Below are positions 17,919 through 26,742 of a DNA stretch of 64,000 nucleotides, one piece after another. The stretch's first letter is position 1. Each line of letters opens with the position of its first letter. Under the pieces are notes generated by a model, which saw only the letters and a program-made list of their open reading frames with translations, was not told where the DNA came from and did no database searches. Where the stretch lies: contig CALQCC020000015.1 in NCBI GenBank assembly GCA_943328975.2, positions 37,760 through 101,759 of the forward strand, written 5' to 3'. Source of the stretch: Bordetella parapertussis. Lineage in GTDB: Bacteria > Acidobacteriota > Terriglobia > Bryobacterales > Bryobacteraceae. Made by a program: the position numbers and the translations under genes.

Positions 17919-19558
17919 TGAAACGCAAGTTCTCCTTCGTACTGATGGCGATGTTGATCGGCGCGGCGTGCAGCAATCCCGCGCAGTCCCAGATGGCGGA
18001 AGTCTCCGGAGAACGCATCCGAGCGCATGTGAAGTTCCTCGCGAGCGACCTCCTCGAAGGGCGCTCCCCCGGTTCGCGCGGCGGGGATTTGGCGACGAAC
18101 TACATCGCGACCCAGTTCGCGCTGATCGGCGCGAAGCCGCTCGGCGACAATGGCACTTACTTCCAGAAGTTCGAACTGGTGGGCGTGGCTCCGCAGACAA
18201 CCTCGCAGTTGTCGGCGATCCCGGCTACGGGCGCGGCCATTCATTTCCGCTGGCTGGACGATTTTGTCGGAGTGACGCAGCGGCAGATCCCGAACGCCGA
18301 GTTCGATGCCGAAGCGGTGTTTGTAGGACACGGCATCGTTGCGCCGGAGTATCAATGGGACGACTACAAAGGAGTGGACGTGAAGGGCAAGGTCGTCGTG
18401 TTCTTCACTGGCGAGCCGCCGTCCACCGATCCGAAGTTCTTTACGGGTCCCGCGCTGACCTACTACGGTCGCTGGACCTACAAGTTCGAAGAAGCCACGC
18501 GGCACGGAGCCGTGGCGGCGCTGATCATTCATACCGAGCCGACCGCGAGCTACGGCTGGCAGACGGTGCGCGGGTCCTGGGGGACCGAAGAGCAAGAGGT
18601 CGCGCTCGCGAAAGACCAGTACGCAATGGCGTTCGCCGGCTGGATGACCAAGGATATGGGCGACCAGATCGGTGCGTTGATGGGGATGACGGCGGATCAA
18701 ATGCTCGCCGCAGCCGACCAGCGCGGATTCCAGGCCAAGCCGCTGCCGGTCCACATTCAGGGCAAGGTTCCCGCCGTCGTGCGGACCGTGAGCACCAGCA
18801 ACGTAGTCGCGCGTGTCGAAGGCAGCGATCCGAAGTTGAAGGAAGAAGCCGTCGTGTTCAGCGCGCACTGGGACCACCTCGGCGTCGGAGAAGCCATCAA
18901 CGGCGATCCGATCTACAACGGAGCCGCCGATAACGGCACCGGCACCGGCATGCTGCTGGAAATGGCCCGAGCCTGGGCCGAGCTACCGCAGAAGCCTCGC
19001 CGGTCCGCGATCTTCGTGGCTGCCGGCGCAGAAGAGCAGGGACTCCGCGGGTCGTTCTTCTGGGGCCAGCACTCCTCGATTCCCGCGGGCAAAATCGCCG
19101 CAGCCCTGAATTTCGATATGTTCCTGCCGTTCGGCCGAGCCAGCGACGTAACCGTAAATGGAGCCGAGCGCACCTCGTTCTTCCCGGTCGTGGAAGCCGC
19201 CGCCAAGCGCATGGGCCTGACGATCAGCCCCGATGCGCGCCCATCGGCAGGCCTTTACTACCGCTCTGACCATTTCTCCTTCGCCCGCGTCGGTATCCCG
19301 GCGTTCTCGGTGGAAGGTGGCGAAAAATTCGTCGGCAAGCCCGAAGAATTCGGCAAGCAGGCGATTAAAGAGTTCACCGAAAAACGCTACCACCAGCCCG
19401 CGGACGAATACAAAGATGACTGGGACTTCGCCGGAATGGAGCAGTACTCCCAGTTCGGCCTCCTGATCGGCCTCGATGTCGCTAACCAAGACGCCCTCCC
19501 CACCTGGCGCCCCGGCGACGAATTCCTAGCCGCCCGCCAAGCCAGCGGCGTGAAATAG
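17918..19558 (+). CDS. M28 family zinc aminopeptidase with PA-type insert, exported
   Basis: A 546-residue protein with an N-terminal signal; the AACS at 16-19 could be a lipobox. The M28 di-zinc set is visible in order: His and Asp in SAHWDHLG, bridging Asp in NGAADNGTG, catalytic Glu-Glu in AGAEEQGL, Asp in LNFDMF, and the last His in KRYHQPADEY. Residues about 135-290 form a protease-associated insert before the catalytic core. It should trim N-terminal residues from peptides in the periplasm. It is coupled to the upstream zinc ribbon by TAATG. Confidence 0.9.
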   Translation: MKRKFSFVLMAMLIGAACSNPAQSQMAEVSGERIRAHVKFLASDLLEGRSPGSRGGDLATNYIATQFALIGAKPLGDNGTYFQKFELVGVAPQTTSQLSAIPATGAAIHFRWLDDFVGVTQRQIPNAEFDAEAVFVGHGIVAPEYQWDDYKGVDVKGKVVVFFTGEPPSTDPKFFTGPALTYYGRWTYKFEEATRHGAVAALIIHTEPTASYGWQTVRGSWGTEEQEVALAKDQYAMAFAGWMTKDMGDQIGALMGMTADQMLAAADQRGFQAKPLPVHIQGKVPAVVRTVSTSNVVARVEGSDPKLKEEAVVFSAHWDHLGVGEAINGDPIYNGAADNGTGTGMLLEMARAWAELPQKPRRSAIFVAAGAEEQGLRGSFFWGQHSSIPAGKIAAALNFDMFLPFGRASDVTVNGAERTSFFPVVEAAAKRMGLTISPDARPSAGLYYRSDHFSFARVGIPAFSVEGGEKFVGKPEEFGKQAIKEFTEKRYHQPADEYKDDWDFAGMEQYSQFGLLIGLDVANQDALPTWRPGDEFLAARQASGVK

Positions 19559-19702
19559 TTAGGGTGTCAGAGACCGAATCTCGGCCCTTCCTAGTACCAG
19601 TGCGCCTGTCGGCCCCTCGATTCCAGCCACACTACCTGTAGTGTCTCGGTCGCGCCGCCAGGGCGAAGAAAACGCGCAAGTCTACTATTTTCAAGAGGCC
19701 TA

Positions 19703-19732
19703 TTGCGTTAAATGGGATCTCCACCCTATACT
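19703..19732 (+). promoter_or_regulatory. Candidate promoter of the dcw cluster
   Basis: TTGCGT at 19703-19708 and TATACT at 19727-19732 are 18 bases apart. Transcription would start near 19739, a few bases ahead of the MraZ-type repeats. The -10 box matches well and the -35 box only moderately. It is the only convincing promoter seen before the co-directional 14-gene cluster. Confidence 0.5.
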
Positions 19733-19744
19733 GATGATTCCCCG

Positions 19745-19768
19745 GTGGTGGGAAGTGGAGAATAGTGG
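19745..19768 (+). promoter_or_regulatory. MraZ operator: three GTGG repeats at 10-base spacing
   Basis: GTGG occurs at 19745-19748, 19755-19758 and 19765-19768, exactly one helical turn apart. MraZ is known to bind direct repeats of this kind (TGGGN with 5-base spacers in E. coli, AAAGTGG-type repeats in mollicutes) to regulate its own operon. The third repeat includes the GTG start codon of mraZ itself. Autoregulation is inferred. Confidence 0.65.
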
Positions 19769-20250
19769 TAGATCAGACCAAAGTCGCGCGTCGCTTGAGC
19801 CCTCCCCAGGGCCATTTGCAAGCCTCAGTCGATGACAAGGGTCGGTTGAACACTCCCACGGCCGCGCAGGAGTACTTTGCCGCGCACGGGGTAGAAGAAT
19901 TCTTTGTTACGACGCTCGACGAACGCATAGCCCTAATATACCCCCTTTCCGTTTGGTTGCAACACATCGAACGCATGGCGGCGACTCCGGGTAAAGCGGC
20001 GACCGCGCAGCGCCTCTCGTTCATCGGAAACGGGAACGGCGCGGAAGTGAAGTTGGATAAGACCGGCCGTATTCTGCTGCCCTCCAACTTGCGAGCGAAG
20101 ATCGGCTTGGAAAAGCAGTCGGTTTTTTTGGCGTTCTATGGCGGTTACGCGAAGTTGATGACCAAGGCCGTCTACGACGCTGAAAACCAGGCCGCGAAGT
20201 CGTATCTGGCGGACGACTTGGCCGCCCTGCGAGACGAAGGTTTGTATTAG
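19765..20250 (+). CDS. mraZ: MraZ, dcw cluster transcriptional regulator
   Basis: A 161-residue protein with the two SpoVT/AbrB-like halves of MraZ. Each is marked by a DxKGRxxxP core: DDKGRLNTP near residues 23-31 and DKTGRILLP near 98-106. It forms rings that bind repeats upstream of its own gene. The start is GTG 19765, with GGAG four bases before it. This leaves about 15 extra residues ahead of the usual MraZ N terminus; a TTG at 19795 is the only in-frame alternative and lacks a binding site. It is the first gene of the cluster, as in most bacteria. Confidence 0.92.
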   Translation: MVDQTKVARRLSPPQGHLQASVDDKGRLNTPTAAQEYFAAHGVEEFFVTTLDERIALIYPLSVWLQHIERMAATPGKAATAQRLSFIGNGNGAEVKLDKTGRILLPSNLRAKIGLEKQSVFLAFYGGYAKLMTKAVYDAENQAAKSYLADDLAALRDEGLY

Positions 20251-20259
20251 AGGCTATGC

Positions 20260-21177
20260 ATGCACGTTCCAGTAATGTTGGCGGAGTGCCTGGAGTACTT
20301 GGCGCTGAAGCCGGACGGCGTGTATCTGGACGCAACAACGGGGCTTGGTGGGCACACGGGGGCCATCGCGCGCAGGTTAACGACAGGGGTGTTGTTAGCC
20401 TGCGATCGCGATGCAGAAAGTTTGGAACTAGCGCGAGCAGCGACACTCGACTGCGCACCGCGCATCCGGTTTCATCAGAGTTTGTTTTCGCGGCTGGGAG
20501 ATGTACTTACAGAAGAGAAGATCCCGCAACTGGACGGACTATTAGTGGATTTAGGGGTCTCCAAGTACCAGCTAACAACCGGCGAGAGAGGTTTCTCGCT
20601 GATGGCGGACGGTCCCCTGGACATGCGGATGAACCGCGATGTTCAGGGGACTGCTGCCGACCTGTGCAACTTTTTAGCAGAGAAGGAACTCGCGAACTTG
20701 ATCTACGAGTACGGCGAGGAAAGGAGGAGCAGACAGATAGCAAGAGCAATCGTGCGGGCACGGCCGATACATTCCACCGGTCAACTGGCCAAGCTGATCG
20801 AGGGGGTCGTGTCCCGTACGGGAAAAATACATCCCGCAACGCAGACTTTCATGGCGTTACGGATTGTAGTGAATCGCGAATTCGAAGAGTTGGACGCGTT
20901 GTTAGAGAGCATACCGCGGCTAGTAAAGCCCGGTGGGAGGACGGTCATGCTCACGTTCCACTCCACGGAAGATCGCAAGGTAAAGCATGCATTTCAGGCC
21001 ATGGCGAAGGAAGGGCGAGCTCGGTTGCTCACCAAACACGTCGTCAAGCCTGGCGAACAGGAAACCCGGGACAACCCGCCCTCGCGCAGCGCCAAGCTAC
21101 GCGCGGTCGAGCTTCTGAGCACAGAATCGGAATTGTCCGCATCGCGAGTCGGGGATAAAGCAAGATGGCAACGTTAG
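20260..21177 (+). CDS. rsmH: 16S rRNA m4C1402 methyltransferase
   Basis: A 305-residue protein opening HVPVML, the classic RsmH (MraW) N terminus. SAM-binding motifs are YLDATTGLGGHT and ACDRDAESL. Further signatures are LVDLGVSKYQL, RGFSLMADGPLDMRM, and LTFHSTEDRKVK near the C terminus. It methylates N4 of C1402 in 16S rRNA. It starts nine bases after mraZ and overlaps ftsL by 13 bases. Codon choice is odd for the cluster, with many AGA, AGG, ATA, CTA and TTA codons, for example around 20720-20760. Confidence 0.95.
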   Translation: MHVPVMLAECLEYLALKPDGVYLDATTGLGGHTGAIARRLTTGVLLACDRDAESLELARAATLDCAPRIRFHQSLFSRLGDVLTEEKIPQLDGLLVDLGVSKYQLTTGERGFSLMADGPLDMRMNRDVQGTAADLCNFLAEKELANLIYEYGEERRSRQIARAIVRARPIHSTGQLAKLIEGVVSRTGKIHPATQTFMALRIVVNREFEELDALLESIPRLVKPGGRTVMLTFHSTEDRKVKHAFQAMAKEGRARLLTKHVVKPGEQETRDNPPSRSAKLRAVELLSTESELSASRVGDKARWQR

Positions 21178-21662
21178 CAACTAGATTGAGTCAATTTATG
21201 GGACGGGACGCCGAGCAGGCAGAGACTGCGTCCGCACCGGCCGGCAATGAGGGCACGCGCATTCGTCCTTTTGCCAATGAAGATATTTACTTCTTTGTGA
21301 AGCACATCGATAACACGGCGGTGATCCGCGCGGTGGACCCCGCCTCGGAACGCGCCAGTTGGAAGATGATCGGCGCGGCCGCTGTAGCGGCGATGCTGTT
21401 GATCGGCGTTCTGATGCCGAAGGGCTACGGCGTGCTCGCTGGCTACAAGATTCAGTCGCTGCGTCAGGAAAATAAGGAGCTGCTGGGTGAAAAGGCTGCG
21501 CTGGAGCTCGAAGAGACCAGCTTGATGAGCCCTGAGCGTATGGCCATCCTGGCCAAGCAGCAGCAGTTTATCGATCCCGCGGCGGAGCACATTGTGTACC
21601 TGCCGGGTCAGTCCGGCGACACAGAGTTCGCCTCGGCCACACCCGTTGGCGCTTCCAAGTAA
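21165..21662 (+). CDS. ftsL: Cell division protein FtsL-like
   Basis: A 165-residue bitopic protein with a cytoplasmic N-terminal tail of about 65 residues, one membrane helix at about 68-88, and a heptad-rich segment (KIQSLRQENKELLGEKAALELEE is its core region). That ends near LAKQQQFIDP, as in FtsL. FtsL joins FtsQ and FtsB in the divisome. The sequence is poorly conserved, so the call rests on topology and its fixed place between rsmH and ftsI. It overlaps the end of rsmH by 13 bases. Confidence 0.85.
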   Translation: MATLATRLSQFMGRDAEQAETASAPAGNEGTRIRPFANEDIYFFVKHIDNTAVIRAVDPASERASWKMIGAAAVAAMLLIGVLMPKGYGVLAGYKIQSLRQENKELLGEKAALELEETSLMSPERMAILAKQQQFIDPAAEHIVYLPGQSGDTEFASATPVGASK

Positions 21663-21677
21663 GTCCAGGTCTTTACC

Positions 21678-23882
21678 ATGCAGTTGAACGAATCCACGCG
21701 GCGCTTGCAGTGGCTCCTTTGGGGCTTGGTGTTGTGGGCTGGGCTGTTGTTTGGCCGATTGGTATGGCTGCAGGTGATCCGGCATGAAGATCTCTTAGCG
21801 CAAGCTGAGAATCAGCAACAACGCGTTGTTGAGCTTCCGGCCTTGCGCGGGTCGATCTTCGATCGCACCGGTCAGCCGTTGGCCAAGACTCTGGAAGCGG
21901 ATTCAGTGGTCGTAGATCCGCAGAAGATCAAGGACGCTCCTCAAGCAGCCATTCTCTTGGCGGATGCATTGGGCCTGGATCGCAAGCAACTGTTGCTCAA
22001 AATCGAAACGTCGAAATTGCGTGGCAGTCACTTCCTGTGGGTGGCCCGCAAGTTGACGCCGCAAGAATCTCAACGCGTCCGTGTGTTGAAGTTCGCGGGG
22101 CTGGAGTTCCGCAAGGAAATGCGGCGCTACTATCCGCGCACCACTCTGGCAGCGCATCTGTTGGGTGCGACTGGGTTCGTTAAAGCGGACGACGCCTCCG
22201 AACACGGCAACGGTGGCTTGGAGCTGACGTTCGACAAGGATCTGGGTGGAAAACCAGGCGAAGCTCGCCTCTTTACCGATTCCCGGCAGAATTCCTACGA
22301 TCAAACGGTATTGCGCGAGTCCGTGCCGGGCGCCGACCTGACGCTCACCATCGATCCGAACTTGCAGTTCCGGGCGGAGCAGGAATTGCAGGCTGCCGTG
22401 CTTGCGAGTGGTGCAAACGGGGGCTCGGTCGTGGTCATGGATCCCTATACGGGTGACGTCCTGGCGATGGCCAACTACCCCACCTTCGATCCGAATCTGA
22501 AGCCGGAACGTGGCGAGGCAGCATTGCGGGCGCGGCAGAATCTAGCAGTAACGCGGACGTATGAGCCGGGCAGCGTCTTCAAAGTCATCACCTTGGCTGC
22601 CGCCTTGGAGAAGACATCGCTTCGGCCCGAGTCCATCATCGATTGCGGTAACGGGCAGCTCAACCTATTCGGACGAGTGATCCATGATCATGACCGCTAC
22701 TCATCCTTGAGCATGGCCGGGGTGTTGGCGCATTCCAGCAACATCGGAGCCATCCGCATTGCTCTGGCCACCGGCAATCAAAACTTCTACGACTATCAGA
22801 AGCTGTTCGGCTTCGGCTCAAAGACCGGCGTTCCACTGCCCGGTGAAACTGCCGGCATCCTATGGCCAGTAGAGAAGTGGACCAAAAGCTCCATTGGATC
22901 CTTGGCGATGGGGCATGAGATTGGTGTAACGTCCATGCAGTTGGCGCGCGCGGGTTCGGTGATCGCCAATGGCGGGCTGATGGTGAAGCCGCGGTTGGTG
23001 TTGTCCAAGCAACGCGCTGGCCAGGAACCGGAACGCACTCCGCAAGAACAAGCCGTGCGTATTTTGAAGCCGGAGACGGCCATTCTGATGCGGCAGATGA
23101 TGGAAGGCGTAGTGCTGGAAGGCACTGGCCGCAAGGCTGTGTTGCAGGGCTACACGTCGGCTGGCAAGACCGGCTCGGCGCAGGTATACGATCCAGTTAC
23201 GAAGACCTACACGCATACCTACAACGCAAGTTTCTTGGGGTTCGCGCCCGTGGGTAACCCTCGCGTGGTTATCGCGGTGTCTTTGCATGGCACTGGCGGC
23301 GGGTCGGCTGGCTTCGGCGGCGCGCGCGCGGCTCCAGTGTTCCGGGAAGTGGCGCTCAGCGCCCTGCGGATGTTGGATGTACCCAAGGATTTGCCAGACA
23401 AGGAATTGCCGGAGCGCATTCTGCGTGCCGCCTCTTCTGCGAAAAGCGAGAGCGATCTCGCCGCAGTGGGCGACAATGACGCATTTGTCGCCATGGCCGC
23501 GGCCCAAGCGGCCGCTGAAGAGACCTCCCCCGGTTTTGTGTACGACTCGGATATCGCCCCTGCGAAGGCGCGCAAGTCCGATGCTGTGCACTCAAAAGTT
23601 GTATCCTCCATCACTCAGCCGCTGGCGCGTGGAGGGGCTTCTGTTTCAACAGGAGACTCCGCCACGAGCCAGCGGCCTTTTTTTACGGAGGAGCCGCGCT
23701 CAGTCATTGGTGCGGCCGTGCCCGATTTTCGCGGCATGACGACGCGTGCTGTATTGCAAGAATCTACGGCGAGCGGCGTGCCGGTAGAAACCATCGGTAG
23801 TGGTATGGCCGTGAAGCAAGATCCGCCACCCGGCTCCGCTCTGCGGCCCGGCGTGACAGTAAAGGTGCTCTTTGGGCGATGA
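21678..23882 (+). CDS. ftsI: Division transpeptidase FtsI (PBP2/3 class B) with PASTA domain
   Basis: A 734-residue class B penicillin-binding protein. It has one membrane helix at 11-31 and a dimerisation domain with RGSIFDR at 58-63. The catalytic motifs are SVFK (Ser299, Lys302), SSN (353-355) and KTG (497-499). Residues about 670-734 form a C-terminal PASTA domain, more usual in Gram-positives but also present in some Acidobacteriota. It crosslinks septal peptidoglycan with FtsW. Between 570 and 660 lies an Ala/Ser-rich linker. Its stop overlaps the murE ATG (ATGA). Confidence 0.95.
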   Translation: MQLNESTRRLQWLLWGLVLWAGLLFGRLVWLQVIRHEDLLAQAENQQQRVVELPALRGSIFDRTGQPLAKTLEADSVVVDPQKIKDAPQAAILLADALGLDRKQLLLKIETSKLRGSHFLWVARKLTPQESQRVRVLKFAGLEFRKEMRRYYPRTTLAAHLLGATGFVKADDASEHGNGGLELTFDKDLGGKPGEARLFTDSRQNSYDQTVLRESVPGADLTLTIDPNLQFRAEQELQAAVLASGANGGSVVVMDPYTGDVLAMANYPTFDPNLKPERGEAALRARQNLAVTRTYEPGSVFKVITLAAALEKTSLRPESIIDCGNGQLNLFGRVIHDHDRYSSLSMAGVLAHSSNIGAIRIALATGNQNFYDYQKLFGFGSKTGVPLPGETAGILWPVEKWTKSSIGSLAMGHEIGVTSMQLARAGSVIANGGLMVKPRLVLSKQRAGQEPERTPQEQAVRILKPETAILMRQMMEGVVLEGTGRKAVLQGYTSAGKTGSAQVYDPVTKTYTHTYNASFLGFAPVGNPRVVIAVSLHGTGGGSAGFGGARAAPVFREVALSALRMLDVPKDLPDKELPERILRAASSAKSESDLAAVGDNDAFVAMAAAQAAAEETSPGFVYDSDIAPAKARKSDAVHSKVVSSITQPLARGGASVSTGDSATSQRPFFTEEPRSVIGAAVPDFRGMTTRAVLQESTASGVPVETIGSGMAVKQDPPPGSALRPGVTVKVLFGR

Positions 23883-25384
23883 AACTCGGCACACTGTTGG
23901 CGGGAGTGCAGTTGCGAAAGCCGCTTTCGTACCTTCACGAAGAATTGGAAGTTACTGGACTGGAGTATGACTCGCGGCGCGTAGAACCAGGCTTTCTGTT
24001 CTTTGCGTTCGAAGGCGCGCGCGAAGATGGTCGGCGCTTTGCCCAAGATGCACTCTCGCGCGGCGCGGTAGCCGTAGTCAGCGATTCCCCTCGGCCGTTA
24101 GGCTTCCAGGGGCCGTGGATTGAAGTGGAGCACGGGCGGCGCGCCATGTCGGCTGCTTCGCGCGTCTTCTATAATCAGCCCGATAAGCGCGTCCATTTCA
24201 CTGGCGTCACCGGCACGAACGGCAAGACGACGACTTCCTATTTAATCGAAGCAATTCTCCGCGAGGCTGGGAAGATTACCGGTCTGGTGGGAACCATCGA
24301 GTATCGCATCGCGGGCAAAGCACGGCCTGCGGTGAATACCACCCCGGAGTCGTTGGACTTGGCTCGCATGGCTTCCGCCGTGTCCGATGCTGGCGGAACG
24401 CACCTGATCTCTGAAGTCTCTTCGCACGCGCTGGAGTTAGGGCGCGTGGATGGTTTCTTCTTCCATACGGCCGTGCTCACCAACGTCAGCCGCGATCACC
24501 TCGACTTTCACCAGACCATGGAAGCCTACACGGCAGCCAAGCGCATGTTGTTTGTGCCCAAGCACGGACCGGCGCCCAAGTGGGTGGTGCTGAACGCAGA
24601 CGACGCGGCCGCCAAGGGAATGGAGCCGCCTGCACCCACCAACGTGATCTGGTACAGCGCGGAACACGATGCAGCCTTGCGTGCTGAAGGCATCCGCCTG
24701 GGCTTTGGTGGGCTGAGTTTTGATCTAGTTTGGAAGGATCAGCGCCAGGAGATCACCTCGCCGTTGGTTGGAATGTTTAACGTGTCGAATATTCTGGCCG
24801 CCGTGGCCGTGGGAATCAGTTATGAGATTCCGCTGGACGCTATCGCACGTGGAATCGCCTCCTGCGGCGCGGTCCCCGGACGCTTTGAACGTGTGGATTG
24901 CGGTCAGCCGTTTCTCGTAGTTGTAGATTACGCCCACACCGACGATGCTCTTCGCAACGTGATTGGCACGGCGCGTGGATTAGTGTCCGGCGAGAAGGGC
25001 CGCGTGATTACGCTGTTCGGCTGCGGCGGAGACCGCGACCGCACCAAGCGTCCTTTGATGGGTATGGCCGCCGCGGAATTGAGTGATTTCGTAGTGCTCA
25101 CCTCCGACAACCCTCGTTCTGAAGATCCACTCGGAATCATGAACGACGCGATGGTCGGGCTGGGCCGCTTCGATACACCCTATATGGCGGAGCCGGATCG
25201 CGAGAAGGCGATTCGTTTGGTGCTGGAACAAGCTCGGCCGGGTGACGTTGTTCTGCTGGCGGGCAAGGGTCACGAAACGACCCAGGTCTTAAAGACCGAG
25301 ACGATTCACTTCGATGATCGTGAAATCGCGAGGGGCGTTCTAGGATCGCTGGGTTACTCCCGCAAGGAGTCCAAGCAAAAATGA
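23879..25384 (+). CDS. murE: UDP-MurNAc-tripeptide synthetase, meso-DAP type
   Basis: A 501-residue Mur ligase that adds the third residue to UDP-MurNAc-L-Ala-D-Glu using ATP. The P-loop is GVTGTNGKTTTS. The specificity motif DNPR at 410-413 is diagnostic for meso-diaminopimelate rather than lysine, so the wall is predicted to be A1gamma type. The C-terminal ligase domain ends with GKGHETTQ. It overlaps both neighbours by four bases. Confidence 0.96.
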   Translation: MKLGTLLAGVQLRKPLSYLHEELEVTGLEYDSRRVEPGFLFFAFEGAREDGRRFAQDALSRGAVAVVSDSPRPLGFQGPWIEVEHGRRAMSAASRVFYNQPDKRVHFTGVTGTNGKTTTSYLIEAILREAGKITGLVGTIEYRIAGKARPAVNTTPESLDLARMASAVSDAGGTHLISEVSSHALELGRVDGFFFHTAVLTNVSRDHLDFHQTMEAYTAAKRMLFVPKHGPAPKWVVLNADDAAAKGMEPPAPTNVIWYSAEHDAALRAEGIRLGFGGLSFDLVWKDQRQEITSPLVGMFNVSNILAAVAVGISYEIPLDAIARGIASCGAVPGRFERVDCGQPFLVVVDYAHTDDALRNVIGTARGLVSGEKGRVITLFGCGGDRDRTKRPLMGMAAAELSDFVVLTSDNPRSEDPLGIMNDAMVGLGRFDTPYMAEPDREKAIRLVLEQARPGDVVLLAGKGHETTQVLKTETIHFDDREIARGVLGSLGYSRKESKQK

Positions 25385-26739
25385 ATCGACCGCTGCGTTG
25401 GGTAGCGGACAAGTTAGGCATTGCGATGGAAACGGATGCGCTAGCAACTGGATGGAGCGTGGATACGCGCACCCTCGCGCCAGGTGATGTGTTCTTCGCG
25501 CTGCGCGGACCCAATCACGATGGCAATGCCCACGTCGCACAGGCTTTGGCACAGGGTGCAGTAGCAGCGGTTGCGGATGGTCCCTTGGACGTCAATGGGC
25601 CTGTGATTCTTGTACAAGATTCGCTGGTAGCGTTGCAGCAGTTGGCGTCGGAAGCTCGACAAGAGTGGGCGGGGGATGTGGTTGGAGTGACGGGCAGTGC
25701 AGGGAAGACAACGACAAAGGATCTTGTCGCCGGGATGATCTCGGAGAAATTGCAGACCGAAAAGACGCAGGGCAATCTCAATAATCACATCGGACTACCG
25801 CTGTCGTTGTTGCGTTTGAATGAAAACGCGCGCGTCGCAGTATTGGAGATGGGGATGAACCACGCGGGCGAGATTCGCGCCTTGGCCGCGATCGCGCGTC
25901 CCAACGTCGGAGTCGTCACCAACGTTGGCTGGGCGCATATCGAAAGCTTCGATTCCATCGACGGCATCGCGGCCGCCAAGCGCGAACTCATTGAAGAGCT
26001 GGGTCCGCAAGGCGTAGCGGTGTTGAACGCCGATGATGACCGCGTGGCCGCCTTCGCCAAGAACCATGCAGGCCGCACGATTCTCTACGGTCAATCTCCC
26101 GAGGCAGACGTTCGTGCCGAAGACGTGCAGTATTCCTTAGATGGCGTTCGCTTCCGCGTCGGCCCGACGAATTTTGAAACATCGCTTACCGGTCGCCATA
26201 GCGTGTCGAACATTCTTGCCGGCATCGCCACGGCATCCATCTACGGCATTACCCCTGACCGCTTGACCGACCGTGTTCGCCAATTGCAACCCGCAAAGAT
26301 GCGCGGGGAGCGCATCACCCACAACGGAATTTTGATCTATAACGATTGCTACAACTCCAACCCAGACGCAGTGCGCGCAATGCTCGATGTGTTGCGCGAT
26401 ACACCTGCGCGGCGCCGTATCGCCGTACTGGGGGAGATGCTCGAGCTCGGCCGTTTGGCTGAGGCCCTGCATCGCGACGTAGGTAACTACGCAGCGATGT
26501 CCGGGATTGACGTGCTCGTCGGAATACGCGGCGCCTCCTGTTACATGTTGGACGCAGCCAAGCGGTCCGGAGTTCGGGACGACGCCGCGTTTTTTTTCGA
26601 CGATGCCGCTGCTGCGGGTCAGATGCTGAAGTCACTGGCGCAGCCGGGAGACGTGATCTTGTTTAAGGGATCGCGTGGAGTGCATGTAGAGGATGCAGTG
26701 GCGCAATTCCTGGGAACTTCCAACGGAGGTTCTCATTAG
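25381..26739 (+). CDS. murF: UDP-MurNAc-tripeptide:D-Ala-D-Ala ligase
   Basis: A 452-residue Mur ligase adding D-Ala-D-Ala to complete the pentapeptide. The P-loop GVTGSAGKTTT is at 102-112. The central domain holds NNHIGLPLSLL and EMGMNHAGEI. The C-terminal domain has the MurF pattern YNDCYNSNPDA. Cytoplasmic. It overlaps murE by ATGA and is followed by mraY after three bases. Confidence 0.96.
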   Translation: MNRPLRWVADKLGIAMETDALATGWSVDTRTLAPGDVFFALRGPNHDGNAHVAQALAQGAVAAVADGPLDVNGPVILVQDSLVALQQLASEARQEWAGDVVGVTGSAGKTTTKDLVAGMISEKLQTEKTQGNLNNHIGLPLSLLRLNENARVAVLEMGMNHAGEIRALAAIARPNVGVVTNVGWAHIESFDSIDGIAAAKRELIEELGPQGVAVLNADDDRVAAFAKNHAGRTILYGQSPEADVRAEDVQYSLDGVRFRVGPTNFETSLTGRHSVSNILAGIATASIYGITPDRLTDRVRQLQPAKMRGERITHNGILIYNDCYNSNPDAVRAMLDVLRDTPARRRIAVLGEMLELGRLAEALHRDVGNYAAMSGIDVLVGIRGASCYMLDAAKRSGVRDDAAFFFDDAAAAGQMLKSLAQPGDVILFKGSRGVHVEDAVAQFLGTSNGGSH

Positions 26740-26742
26740 GCC

